Source: Castor canadensis
Lineage: Eukaryota; Chordata; Mammalia; Rodentia; Castoridae
Reading direction: 5' to 3'
NCBI RefSeq assembly: GCF_047511655.1
Contig: NC_133390.1
Coordinates: 133,663,583-133,727,582, forward strand
Length of the DNA: 64,000 bases
A program made the translations under genes and the position numbers. The notes under the pieces were generated by a model that was given only the letters and a program-made list of their open reading frames with translations, searched no databases and was not told the DNA's origin. Positions 12,108 through 23,759 of the stretch are shown one piece after another. Position 1 is the stretch's first letter. Every line of letters starts with the position of its first letter.

Positions 12108-12275
12108 ACAATGCAAGCATGGTGGTTCAGCCCCAAATCCCAGCATTTAGAAGGCAAGAACAAAAGGATCAAGAGTTTTAGACCAAGCTGAGCAAATGTA
12201 GTTCAGTGGTAGAGTTCTTGCCTAGCATGCATGTGGTCCTGTGTTCAAATCTCAGCACAGTGGGAGAGGAGAAGA
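12108..12275 (+). repeat. SINE, B1-like left part plus ID/tRNA-like right part
   Basis: The first half reads CATGGTGGTTCAG...CCCAGCATTTAGAAGGCA, a 7SL-derived B1 pattern. The second half reads TTCAGTGGTAGAGTTCTTGCCTAGCATGCATG...GTTCAAATCTCAGCAC, an ID/tRNA-like A/B-box pattern. Counterparts lie at 38487-38690 and inverted at 50275-50475, so the insertion predates the unit duplication. Confidence 0.8.
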
Positions 12276-12610
12276 AGACTGTATTTGAGCCTATTAAATG
12301 ATAATTTTTTAAAAATATATAATACCATTTCCTTCTTACTCAAGTTTTCTAAGTATACTCAATGCTTTCCTGAGACCATAATTATACACCTCAATTGCTG
12401 TCCAGTATTATCATAGGGCAACATACTGTATAGTCTCTATACAGACACTAGGAGACACTGCATCTTAAATTCACAGTGCTATTATTACTGTACTTATTCA
12501 TCCGTGAAGTGGTTTCTACTGTTTTCTAGCATTGCCATTGCACAGTCAGCAGGTGCTATTAGTGGTGTCCTCCTTTGCTAGTAGCTTCAAGTTTTTGCTA
12601 TAAAAACTTT

Positions 12611-12770
12611 GATAAATTACTAATTTTTTTATGAGACAGGGTCATGCTGTGTGATCTGTTGTCCAGACTGGCCTGGAGCTTACTGTGTATACTAGGATGG
12701 TCTCAAACTCATCCATCCAAGTCCTGTATTATAGGCTTATATCACCATGCTGGGTACTCCTACTCTCTTT
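12611..12770 (-). repeat. B1-like (7SL-derived) SINE, antisense
   Basis: The plus strand shows TTTTTTATGAGACAGGGTCATGCTGTG...CTGGCCTGGAGCTTACTGTG...GTATTATAGGCTTATATCACCATGC, the reverse complement of a B1/Alu-type monomer. Confidence 0.8.
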
Positions 12771-12779
12771 GAATTAGAA

Positions 12780-13900
12780 GTTGCCCCTACCTGAACAAGG
12801 GACAATTTGACATATAAACTACATAAACACCATCATGAACAATGCATGACATTCAAGCCAGCTTCCTACATCTGCACAGAGTTCAAATCCTTTCTGGTTT
12901 ATGCTTCAATCTGAAACTTTATACTTGAGAATTAAGTTTTAAATATGAGGATGATGATGCCAGATGTAATTTTTATACTGAGAACTGCAGTTGAGGTGCA
13001 AGATACAGATCTTCCTTCAGATAATGAGATCTTATTATTTAGGACAAGAAATTGGACAGGAAAAGAAGGATATTTATTCTATAATGTGATAAATGAAAAA
13101 AAAACACAAAGGACATCAATCCACAGTTCAACATATTAGAAACAGAGCTCATCTGTTAAATTTTAAAAGTAAAAATTACTTTTATAGGAATTTCTGGGGC
13201 TTCAGTTAACAATATATTTTTAGTATCTACATTCAAATTCTAACACCTAACAACAAAAAAAGATGAAAAACCAAAGAAATACCTTATTTAACTTTAAAAT
13301 TCAGGTCTTGATTCTTTTGATAAGACAGACCTGTCAGCTGGATCATGGCATGAATCCAGCATATGTGTTTGTTTATGTGTTTGGTTGTTTAGCACTGAGT
13401 GAAGCCCTTACTTAACAATTGGGATGCAGCAGGATGTGTGACCAGCCTCTGAGGCTGGCCTATGTTGTCACAGTCCAATAAGCAATGGCCAGAAACATCA
13501 TCAAAGAATATCGTGGGTTTCCTGATTAAGCCTCACCACCATAATGTGCTCTTATTTTCCTCCAAAGAAGCAGAGACAAAAGAAAACAAAACCACAACCC
13601 TCTCTGATTTACTATAAAAATTTCTCTTCTGGGTGGTTTTCCTAGCTCTCATTCTAGATACTTCTCTAATGTGCCTCTTTACTGATTTCCTAACAGGTTT
13701 CCCTCTCATTTTAACATTGACATGTTACTCATGATCCATTAAACCCATGGTTCTCAAACTGATTATGCCTGTGCAGCCCCTTAATGGAAATAAAGCACAC
13801 ATTGTAATCTTCTGACATGGCCTGTCTGGATAACATATTCACCCTTTTATATGTGAGATTTATAATGATTCCATCACTAGAATATCAAAGATAAGTAACA
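12780..13900. other. No gene seen; AT-rich single-copy sequence
   Basis: No conserved open frame, and no repeat I can name with confidence. The bit near 13750 (CCATGGTTCTCAAACTGATTATG) resembles the ends of old MER5-type hAT relics but is too short to call. Confidence 0.4.
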
Positions 13901-13903
13901 ACC

Positions 13904-15280
13904 CAGGCATACCTCATTTTATTGTAGCTTGCTTAGTGTACATCCTAGATACTGCATTTTTTTTACCAATTGAAAGTTTGTGGCAACCTTGATCCAGTAA
14001 ATCTATGCCCACAATGTTTTCCAATAGCTTATACTAACTTTATGCCTCTCTCTCACATTTTGATAATTCTTGCACTATTTCAAACTTTTTACTATTGGTA
14101 TATTTTTATGAGGATTTGTGATCAGATTTATGTTTTGTTCGTTGGTCTTTTGAGATGCAATGTCACCATATAGCGAGGCTGGCCCAATCTCATGATCCTC
14201 CTGTTTCAGTTTTCGAAGTGCTGGCATTACAGGCCAGCCCCATCATGCCCACCTAGGTTGTGATCAATAATCTTGGATGTTACTATTGTAATTATTTTTG
14301 GTCTTATGAGCTCAATCATGTGTGAGTTCTCACTGCTCACTAGATCATTTCTCCTGTCTCACTCATATTAAGCCTGCCTCTACCCTGCTGCACAACAATA
14401 TTAAAATTAGGCCAATTAAGAGACCTACAATGGCACTGAGTTGTTCACATGGAATAAAGGGTAGAGTATCTCTCACTTCAAGTCAATGGCTAGAAGTGAT
14501 CTGTAAGCAAGACACATCAAACCCAGGCAGACCAGAAGCTGGGCCTCTGGTACCAGTTATTCAAGTCATGGATGCAAAGGAAAAGATCTTGAAGGAAATA
14601 AAATATTCTCTTCCAGTGAACACACAAATTATGGAAAAATAGAATTTTCAGCCTATTGCTGATACAGAAAAAGTTCTAGTTTTCTGAACAAAAATCAAAT
14701 CAATCACAGTACTCCCTTAGCCAAAGCTTATTCTATTGCAAAGATCATAGTCTCCTCAAAACTATGAGGAGAGGTGAAGAAGCTGCAGAAGAAAAGTTTG
14801 AAGTTAGCACAAGTTTGTTCATGAGGTTTAAGGAAAGAAGTCATCTCTGTAACAAAAAGATGCAGTTGAAGCAGCAGGCACTGACCTAGAAGCCATAGCA
14901 AACTATAAAGAAGATCTTTATATCTCACAGCATGGTGAAGGTGGCTCTTGTGAACCACAGATTTTCAATACTCACTAAACAGGTGTATACTGGGAGAAGA
15001 AATAATCTAGGACTTTCATAGCTGTAGAGAAGTCAGTGCTTTCAGTCAAATAACAGGCTGACTCTTATTTTGAGCTAATGCAACTGGTGACTTTAAGTTG
15101 ATTCTAATACTCCTTTACCATTTTAAAAATGGTAAGACCCTTAAGTATTACACTATTCATCTTTTGCCTGTGTCCTATAATAGGTTCAATACGCCCTGGG
15201 TGAGAAAACAACTGATTGCAACATGGTGTACTGGATATTTTAAGCCTCATGTTGAGATACACAATTTCACCTGAAATGTG
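13904..15280 (+). mobile_element. Tigger1-type DNA transposon relic, 5' half
   Basis: The left end CAGGCATACCTCATTTTATTG is the Tigger1 terminal inverted repeat pattern. The sequence follows the Tigger1 layout through AATTTTCAGC-type and AAGTCAATGGCTAGAAGTGAT-type transposase segments and the stretch GCTAATGCAACTGGTGACTTTAAGTTG near 15075. The encoded pogo-like transposase is full of stops. A SINE interrupts it at 14148-14262. The element breaks off near 15280 where the second L1 begins and resumes after 21300, with roughly 0.4 kb of the middle missing relative to copy C. Confidence 0.85.
14148..14262 (-). repeat. B1-like SINE inserted in Tigger1, antisense
   Basis: TTTTGAGATGCAATGTCACC...GAGGCTGGCCC...GTGCTGGCATTACAGGCC is the reverse complement of a B1 monomer. 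Tigger1 sequence (GTGATCAGATTTATG before, GTGATCAATAATCTTGGATG after) is split by it, with GTGATCA on both sides. Confidence 0.75.
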
Positions 15281-17446
15281 AGGGAAACTGATACCCCTTG
15301 TAAGCAGGTCCCAAGTCTTCCACTGATTCACAGATAATAGAAGGTGCAAGTCATCAGGCTGTGTTTCCTCTGCAACAGTGCCATAGACCTGAGCTCCTGA
15401 ACCCTTGTGGGAGATCAGACCAGGGAACTCCCACTGCCTGCCTTGCTTTGTTCTCCTAAGTAGGCAGCAGTGCCAAGGGCTGAATTCATGAAGCCAATAC
15501 AGTTAATCTGGGCTCAAAATATCCCACTCCTACTCCGACTCCTGTAGGCTTAGTTCTCCTGAGCATGCAGCAGTGCCACAGAATTGCACTCCCTAAAGCC
15601 CCTGTGGGACATTAAACTCCAAAACTCCCACTGCCCCACTGGCATTGTTCTCTTGTGCCTGCAGCAGCTGCTGTGGCTCCCGGAGGCCCTCGCCCCAATG
15701 AAAGTAGACCCCAGGTCCTCCACTGCTTGAAGGGCACCAGACAATTCAAGTTCACTGACCTAGCTTCCCCATGGGTACACTCAACTTGCTACAGAATTCC
15801 AGGAGTCTGCCATTATACACTCACATGAATCTGAGGCACTAGACTTTGCTAATCTGCTGGTGCTAGGAGGCTTCCATCCCCACAGATCAAGAAGGCCCAA
15901 CACTCCACAATGTCCCTGACAGCAAGAGAGTGCTCCCATCCCCATCAAAGTGTGAGAGTGCTAGATTCTCCACTAAGGTGAGAAAAGCTAAAACCTGCTA
16001 CTCTGTAGGTAGCACCAGGAGCCCTGCTCCTCAAGGTACAAAGAAGCCCAGCAGTTCACACTGTACCTCTCTGCAGGAGCGTCACATCTCCTTTGTTCAA
16101 GAGCTGGAATCTCAGCTCCTCCACTGAGTGGTAATCTGCTACTCTGCTGGTCTGCCTCCCACAGTGCAAAGAGATGCCTCACTGCCAACTACAACTACAG
16201 GAGAGCACCTGCATCCCCATAAAATAGTGGGAATAACCCTGCAAGGGGTAACAGATCCAGCATACACCTTTCTGTCAATGACTGCTGGAGCATGAAGAGG
16301 AAAAAAAAACCTCAAAACACAAACTACAGGACCACAAGAGATAAAAACCACAACCAAAGGCAACTCAAGATATGTTAGTCTCAACACAGAATGAAACAGC
16401 AAGACAACTGCTCTCAAACAAAAGCTAATTCCACCACTAAGTATCAAAACACCTGCAAAGAGGAAGCACTATCAAATAAAGAATTTCAAAAAAATTGTAA
16501 AAATAATTAATGCCCTCAAAAAAGAAACATAAAAATTAATATTTGACCTCAAAGAGGACGTGAATAAAGAATTAAATTAGCTCAAAGAAAATACAAAGAG
16601 ATTAATGAAATCAAGAACACTATCCAAGATATGAAAGAGAAAATCAATAAAGATATGGAAAGCCTGAAAAATAATCAATGAGAAATAAACAACTCAATAT
16701 CCCAAATAAATATCACAATCAAAGGCTTTGCAAACAATGGAGCAAGCTGAAAATACAGTAACAAGGAACAGAAGACAAAGTAGAGGAATTAGACTAAAGC
16801 GTAAAACATTGTGAAAGAATGCTATGAATGGAACATGCAAGATATGTGGGACACCATGAAAAGATCAAACCTATGAATCATGGGTGTGGAAGAAGGAGAG
16901 GAATATAAAGTAAAGGCATTGACAACCTAGTCAATAAAATTAAAGCAGAGAACTTCCCAAAATTCTAGAAAGAAAGAGTCACCCAGGTGCAGAAAGCCTC
17001 CAGAACACCAAACCATCAGGACCAAAAGAGAAACATACCCCAGACACAGCATAATCAGAACACTCAGCACAAAAAACAAAGAAAGAATTCTGGAAGTTGC
17101 AAAAAAGAAAAGACAAGTCACATACAAAGGCAAACCCATTAGAATACAGATTTCACAACACAAAATCTAAATGCAAGAGGCCATGGAAAGACACAATTCA
17201 GGCCCCTAAAAGAAAGAAACTGTCAATACAGACTAATCTAACTAGCAAAACTATTCTTCCTAATAGAAAGAGAACGTAAATCTTCCGCAACAAGGACATC
17301 AAGCACTACAGAAGATACTTAAGGGACTTTTACATACAGAAGCAGAAACTAGAATGAGACAGGTAGACACGAGAAAGAATAAACCCTTTTGAGCAAGCAG
17401 ACCAGTCAACAAGAAATAGGTAAAATTAAACAACAGAGAAACTAAA

Positions 17447-20400
17447 ATGACTGGAAACAACAGGCACCAGTCAATATAAACACTGAATTTTAATGTTCTC
17501 AATGCTCCAATCAAGAGACATGGAATAGCAAACTGGATTAAAAAACAACACCTAACCATATGTTGTTTGCAAAAGACTCATCTCACTGAAAAAACTACAC
17601 ACGGGCTTAAAGTCAAAGGCTTGAAGAAATTCTCCCAGCAAATGGACCCCATGAACAAACAGTAGTAGTTATACTTATATCTGACAAGGTCGATTTCAGA
17701 CTAAAATCAAACAGAAGAGACAAGGAAGGTCACTTCAAATAAATGAAAGGAATAACTCATCAGGAAGTAATATCAGTCCTTAACAAATAAGCACCAAACA
17801 GAGGAGTACATTTTTTTAAAAAGGCCTAATGGTCCTAAGAGCACAGATAGACATTAACACAGTGTTAGTGGGAAACCTGAATACCTCACTGTCACCAATA
17901 GATAGTTCCAGACAAAAGATCATCAAAGAAATTTCAGTGCTACTCCACACATCAGACCAAATACACATGGTTGATATCTACAGAGTTTTTTACCCAACAA
18001 CTAAGCAATATACGTTCTTTTCTCCAGATCATGGAACTTCCTCCAAAATAGATAATATTTTAGGACACAAAGCAAGTCTCAAAAATTCAAGAAAACCAAA
18101 AAAAAAAAACCCCTGCATCATATCAGATCACAATGGAATAAAACTAGACTTTGACAACAAAGAATCCCCAGATAATCTTCAAACATTTGGAGACTTAAAA
18201 ACACATTGCTAAAAAGCCAATGGGTCATTTCTCCCTGCTGTCCCCACCCCCTCCCTTACCACCCAGCCTTGTATGCACATATGAATAATAAAACAATTAA
18301 AAAAAGCCAATGGGTAACCAAAGTAATAAAGGAAGAAACAAAAAGTCCCTACAATCCAATGAATCTGTGGGAAACAGCCAAGGCCATGATAAAGGGAAAG
18401 TTTATAGCTGTAAGTACCTACATTAAAAAAACACAGACTTATCAAGTAAACGACCTAATAATGCACCTTAAGCTCCTAGAAAAACAAGAACATACCAAAC
18501 CCAAAACCAGCAGATGAGAGAAATAGTAAAGATCAGGGCCTAGATTAATGAAATCAAAATGAAAAAAATTATACAAGGAATCAATGAAACAAAAAGCTAG
18601 TTCTTTGAAAATATTAAAAACATTGACAAACCCTTAGCCAATATGACAAAACACAGGAGGAAGAACACCCAAATTAATAAAATCAGAGTTGAAAAAAATG
18701 GGACATAACTATGAATAACAATGATATCCACAGAAAAATTAGAGTATTTTGAAAACTTATATTAAAATAAACTGGAAAATCTAGATGAAATTGGTAATTT
18801 CCTAGATGCATATAAACAAGTGAAATTGAACCAAGAAGATATTAACCACCTAATTAGTCCTATTACATACAATGAAATTGAAACAATAAAAGACTCCCTA
18901 CAAAGAATATCCCAGGACCTGAATGATTCAGGGTTGAATTTTACCAAACCTTTAATGAACAATTAACACCAATACTCCTCAAACCTTTCCAGGAAATAAA
19001 AAATGTAAAGAACACTACCAAACTCATTCTATGAAGCCAACATTACACTCATTCCAAAACCCAAGAAAACGTAATCAAAAAAGAGAATTATAGACCAATA
19101 TCTTTAGTGAATATAGGTGCAAAGATTCTCCACAAAATATAAGCAAACAGAATTTAACAACATGTCAATAGGTTAATACACCATGATCAGGTTAGTATCA
19201 TTCCAGGAATGCAAGGATGGTTCAACATACATAAATCAATAAATGTAATACAGCACTTAAAATAAAGCAAGGACAAAAACAACATGATCCTCCAATAGAC
19301 ACACTAGACACAGAAAAGGCCTTTCACAAAATTCAACAACCTTTCATGATAAAAGCACTGAATAAACCAGGGATAGAATGAATGTTCCTCAACATGATGA
19401 AGTCTACATCTGACAAACCTAGAGCCAACATCATATTGAATGGAGAATGACTGAAACCATTCTTCTTAAAGTCAGGAACAAGACAGGGCTGTCCACCCTC
19501 TCCACTTCTATTCAATATAGTTTTAGAATTCCTCAGCAGAGCAATAAGACAAGAGCAAGAAATAAAAGGGATTCACATAGGGAATGAAGAAGTCAAACTA
19601 TCATGTGCCGATGACATGATCCCAAAATCATGTCACCACAAACATACTAGAAATCATAAACTCTTTCAGCAAAGCACCAGGATAGAAAATTAACATCCAG
19701 AAATCAGTAGCTTTTCTATATACCAAAAACACACAAACTGAGAAGAAATCAGGGACACTATGCCATTTCCAATAGTCTCAAAACAGTAAAGTACCTCAGA
19801 GTAAATTTAACAAACCAATCAAAAACTTTTTTAATGAAAATTATAAACCACTGAAGAAAAAAATCAAAGAAGACATCAGACAATGGAAAGACCCCCACAC
19901 TCCTGGATTGGTAAAATCAACATTGTGAAGCTGGCCATACTACCAAAAGCAATCTACATGTTCAATTCAATCCCTATCAAACTTCAAATGGTGTTCTGCA
20001 CAGGAAAAGAAAAAGCAATCATGAAATACATGTGGAAATATAAAAGACCTTGAATAGCTAAAGCAATTTTGTGCTATAAGTCCAATGCTGGACACATCAC
20101 AATACCCAACATCAAACTTTACTTCAGAGCCATAGCAATAAAAACAGCATGATATTGGCACAAAAATGGACAAGAAGACAAATGGATCAAATAGAAGATC
20201 CACACATAAACCCATACTTCTATAGCCAACTGATATTTGAAAAAGTAGTCCATAATACAGGATGGAGAAAAGACATCCTTTTTAACAAATGCTACTGGGA
20301 AAACTGGATATCCACATGCAGAAGACTAAAACTACATCCTTGCCTTTCACACTGTACCAAAATCCATAAGACAGGATACCGGTGTAGGGAAGCCTGTACA

Positions 20401-20640
20401 CTGATGTTCCTCACAGCACTGTTCATAATTGCCAAGCTCTGGAAACAACACTGATGCCTTACAACTGATGCATGGATCATGAAATTGTGGTATGCATACA
20501 AAATGGAGTATTACTCATCCAAAAGGAATAGGGGCATGGAGTTTGAAGGTAAATGGATGCAATTAGAGAACATCATGTTAAGTGAAGTTAGCCAGATTCA
20601 GAAACACAAAAGACACATGTTTTCTCTCATACGTGGAAGA
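17447..20640 (+). pseudogene. L1 ORF2 relic, heavily degraded
   Basis: Endonuclease pieces run from 17447 (APIKRHGIANWIKK, ICCLQKTHLT) to the open part 17829-18212 (QYTFFSPDHGTSSKIDNILGHK and SDHNGIK). Reverse transcriptase traces follow, with CADDM at 19604-19618 in place of FADDM (Phe codon TTT changed to TGT). The C-terminal region at 20149-20454 includes LTALFIIAKLWKQ. There are many stops and frameshifts, plus a 75-bp foreign insertion at 18226-18300. Confidence 0.9.
18226..18300 (+). mobile_element. Tiny twin-primed L1 3'-end insertion inside the older L1
   Basis: The 15-mer AAAAAGCCAATGGGT occurs at 18211-18225 and again at 18301-18315, bracketing a 75-bp insert. Its right part (18266-18300, GCCTTGTATGCACATATGAATAATAAAAC) matches the 3' end of the young L1 in sense. 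Its left part (18226-18265, CTCCCTTACCACCCA at its end) matches the adjacent upstream L1 sequence in inverted orientation. An inverted 5' piece directly abutting a sense 3' piece is the mark of twin priming. The older L1 ORF2 continues unbroken across the duplication. Confidence 0.85.
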
Positions 20641-21254
20641 TAGATCCAAAGATATACATACACACAAAAATAAGCATGATCATATATAAACTCAGTTGTA
20701 GAACATGTTTGTAATAATGGAACTACTATAGATTTTGAGGAAGAGAGAAAGGAAAAGAGATCATCAGTAATACTGCATACCATAAGATGGGAAGTTAGAG
20801 AATATAAGGATGGATATTGAAAGTTGTTGAAAAACAGGGGTCCAGATGTAAAGGGGTAATGGATAGTGTTTAAAGTGATTGAACAGAGCAAAGTAAAGCA
20901 TAGCCATAGTGGGCATACATTGAGTAAACCCTTTGAATGTCAAATCAAATACTAATAATGAAAACCAGGACTGATAATAGACACAGTGTGAGTGTGGACA
21001 TGTGGGTACTAGCGGGAGGGGAAAGTGTGAGGAAAGGAGATTAAGGTGATGGCATATGGTTGATGGACTTCATAAACCCATATGAAACAGAACTAAAAAA
21101 CTTCATTCAATTGCTTTAAGTGGGATGAGGAGGGATATGAGAGGGAGAAGCAAGGGGACAATGAAAATAATGTACAATATAAGACTAATCAGAATTGTCA
21201 CTATGAATCTCTCCCAATACAATGAATATATTCTAGTAAGAATATAATAAAAAT

Positions 21255-21350
21255 GAACTTTCAATGAGGGCAGAGGTTATAACTCAAGTGATAAAGGGCT
21301 TGCTTAGCAAGCATGAGGCTCTTCGTTCGACTACTAGTAACCTGAAGAGA
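21255..21350 (+). repeat. ID/tRNA-like SINE fragment
   Basis: GGTTATAACTCAAGTGATAAAGGGCTTGCTTAGCAAGCATGAGG then TTCGACTACTAGTA is the tRNA-like SINE pattern. The same SINE at the same Tigger1 position is present at 43645-43740 and, inverted, near 49790-49810. Confidence 0.7.
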
Positions 21351-21940
21351 AAAGAACATTTAAAATTCAGGGCGGGGGGAGATAAAAATAGCAACATTAA
21401 CAGAAGTGTGGGAGAAGTGGTTTCTAACTCACATGAACAACTGGGGGAGAGAGGGCACATGACCTCAGTGGAGGAAGTCATGACAAATGTGGTGGGAGCA
21501 GCAAGAGCTGTAGAATTAGCAGTGGAGCCTAGAGATGAACTGAGACTGAATTGCTGCAATTTTATAATAAACCTTCCTGCTCCATTTTTTAAGACATTAT
21601 TCCTAGAGGTAGTGCAATACCAAGTTGAAGTATAGAGTGAGTAGGGCAACTAACATTCAATTTACCAGCTGTGTGCTAAAATAAAATATTGTCCTCACAT
21701 AGAGGATGCAACAGATATTAAACTGACTAAGAACAGGCACAAAACTTAGCAGCCAAAATGCCAAAACCAGGTCACCATAGAACCAGAAGAGGTAAGAAGT
21801 TATGTCGTCTACATGCACAAGAAAGCGAATTCTTGGAATGGAACCTCCTGGTGAAAATTCTGTGAACACTGTTAGGGCAACAGACAACAGAGGATGAGAT
21901 GTGACATCAACTTAGTTGGTGAAACGATTGATATTCCAGT
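21350..21940 (+). mobile_element. Tigger1 relic, 3' part, with a ~210-bp internal insertion
   Basis: Sequence from AAAAATAGCAACATTAACAG through GTCATGACAAATGTGGTGGGAGC to AACTTAGTTGGTGAAACG follows the C-terminal part of the Tigger1 transposase gene. Between about 21580 and 21790 an unrelated segment interrupts it. The same insertion sits at 43960-44155 in copy C and partly in the inverted copy near 49490-49600, so it predates the duplications. I cannot name the inserted element. Confidence 0.75.
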
Positions 21941-21944
21941 TGCC

Positions 21945-22343
21945 TTCTCAAGACTCCTATTTTCATAGTATGAACCTTATTTTCTCCATTGTCATTCTTT
22001 GTCTTTTAAATTACACCCATCTGTCCACGTTTATTTTATCCAATGTTTTCTCAAGAGCCCTCTGATGAGTGATGTCATTTCCTGCACTTCCATGCATGGT
22101 CTCTATCACTGTGAAAGTCCTTGTTCAAAAGCCCCTTTCTGATATCTTTATCTCAACCAGGTGGTGTTTCCATCTGATTGTATTGCCTGTGCTTCTTGTC
22201 CTTATCCTCATGCCTTTTCATAACCCTTCTATCTTTTTATGTTAGTTTCTTCTTAGAGTTTTCTTTTGCAGGTTTATAGACCCAAGCCTAAGGATGTGCT
22301 ATTGAGAAAGCCAGTATTTTACAGAAGCACACAGATTGCAGTG
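21945..22343. other. No gene seen; single-copy flank between Tigger1 and arm A
   Basis: No open frame or repeat recognised. It may belong to the inverted-repeat arm, but the partner would lie beyond 64000. Confidence 0.4.
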
Positions 22344-23277
22344 TGTGCTCTTACTCTGAACATTTGCTCTGAGAACCCTTTGCCTAGATTTGAGGTATGA
22401 TTTCATGGTTGTAGGAATGGGGAATGGAAAGACAGCATTTTTTTCTTATATTTACTCATTTTCTAAGGGATGTAGAGCTGATCTTATATTTCTCCAAACT
22501 AAACAACATGGCTCCCTTATGGTTCCCACCATCACCCACCAAATGGCTATGAAGAAGAGTAGGCTAACCTGCAGTTCTCAGTTTGTCCTGAGCTGGAATT
22601 ATGCTGATGTGAGATGTTCATCCATGCACAACTTGTGTTGGACATCACAGTTTAAATGGGTGCAGGATAATCTGAACTACTCACATATTCTTCTTCATGA
22701 CCATGTCCCTTCCTTTCCTGACACACTTCATAGCTTCAGGAACACACCCTATATCTCATGGGCTACACAGGCTTCTATTTGCCCATCAACGTGTGCTGTT
22801 CCTGTTTGGCTGTAGTGTAAGAGAAGCACTTGCAGGAGACAAGGTCTGTGAAGATTATCTTTGTGGCTTCTAAGCTGCTTTATTCTGCTGGGAAAGGAAT
22901 CAATTTCATGGGGAAAAGCACAAATACATTAAATTTTTTTCTCTAATCAGTTTTGGCTAACTTTACTTTTGAAAGAAATTCACCCCCAGTTTGAGAAATA
23001 CTCTTAATCAATCTTTGCTTTTATTTTACCACCATCATCACCACCACCACACATCACCACCATCGCAAACAACACCTTCATCACTACCGCTTCTGGGTGG
23101 CAGCAATTTCTCTTCACTAGACATTGTACTATACACTTTACAACCTTCTTTGATTGCATAACCACCTTGACTCCTACCTCAGAAGTGGTTACATTATTTA
23201 TATCATCAGCTGAGAATTTAAGAACCTGCTTTCCCTTCTCAGAAGTATCTTCCAAACAAAGAAACAAAGAAATGGGC

Positions 23278-23485
23278 CAGACACCAGTGACTCACACTTG
23301 TAATCTTAGCTACTTAAGAGGCTGAGATCGGGAGGATCATGGTTTTGAGGCCAGCCTTGGCAAGACCCCATCTCCAAAATAACCAAAGCAAAACTGACTA
23401 CAGGTGGGACTCAAGCGGTAGAGAGTTTACTTTGTAAGCATGACACCCTAAGTTCAAACCCCAGTACCACCAAAAAAAAAAAAAA
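23278..23485 (+). repeat. B1 plus tRNA-like composite SINE
   Basis: ACACTTGTAATCTTAGCTAC...GAGGCCAGCCTTGG (7SL-like) is followed by GGTGGGACTCAAGCGGTAGAG...AAGTTCAAACCCCAGTACCACC (tRNA-like) and an A-tail. The arm B partner lies at 62850-63060, where the tail has become a GT/AC repeat. Confidence 0.85.
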
Positions 23486-23715
23486 GAAACAAAGAAAAGG
23501 AAGAGTCACTTCACACCTCAGCCCAATTATGCAGCTATCTCTCATCTGGATATCCACAGTGACATTCTTCTTGGCTCACAGGTCTGCACCTTGATTATGA
23601 AATGTTCAGAGACCTCCAGCTCCTGTGACATAAAGTTCTGGAATTATAGCCCCTCACTTCTTTCCTTTCTGTAGCCTGGCCTCTCTTGAGCAAATGGACT
23701 CTTTACTGTTCTGGA

Positions 23716-23757
23716 AACACACACACACACACACACACACATAAACACACAAACACA
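23716..23757. repeat. (CA)n microsatellite
   Basis: AC dinucleotide run with a TAAACAC interruption. The inverted partner in arm B is the TG-rich tract around 62562-62600. Confidence 0.9.
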
Positions 23758-23759
23758 TC

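Larger units (their letters stand above)
1..12490 (+). repeat. Segmental duplication unit, copy A (cystatin-locus unit, interrupted by L1)
   Basis: The sequence at 1-895 plus 8280-12490 matches 35020-38930 (copy B) in order and orientation, with many substitutions and small indels. Parts also match 44305-46575 (C) and, inverted, 50430-52185 (D). Examples are the T-rich start region at 30-170 versus 35040-35190, and the block near 8340-8440 versus 36060-36150. Copy A keeps a stretch at about 10247-11580 that is missing from B. The unit carries the cystatin-like exon relic on the minus strand and ends near 12490, where similarity to B stops close to the ERV LTR in B. The unit may start before this window. 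Confidence 0.85.
15290..21250 (+). mobile_element. Older LINE-1, sense orientation, about 6 kb
   Basis: GC-rich 5' sequence (15360-16250) is followed by A-rich ORF1 territory (16440-17390), ORF2 from about 17447 to about 20640 and a 3' UTR ending A-rich near 21250. It splits Tigger1. Stops and shifts are far denser than in the 896-8267 element, so it is older. The exact 5' boundary and target duplication could not be resolved by eye. Confidence 0.8.

Noticed and set aside
13750-13800. Possible MER5/hAT end
   Set aside because: Too short and no matching second terminus.
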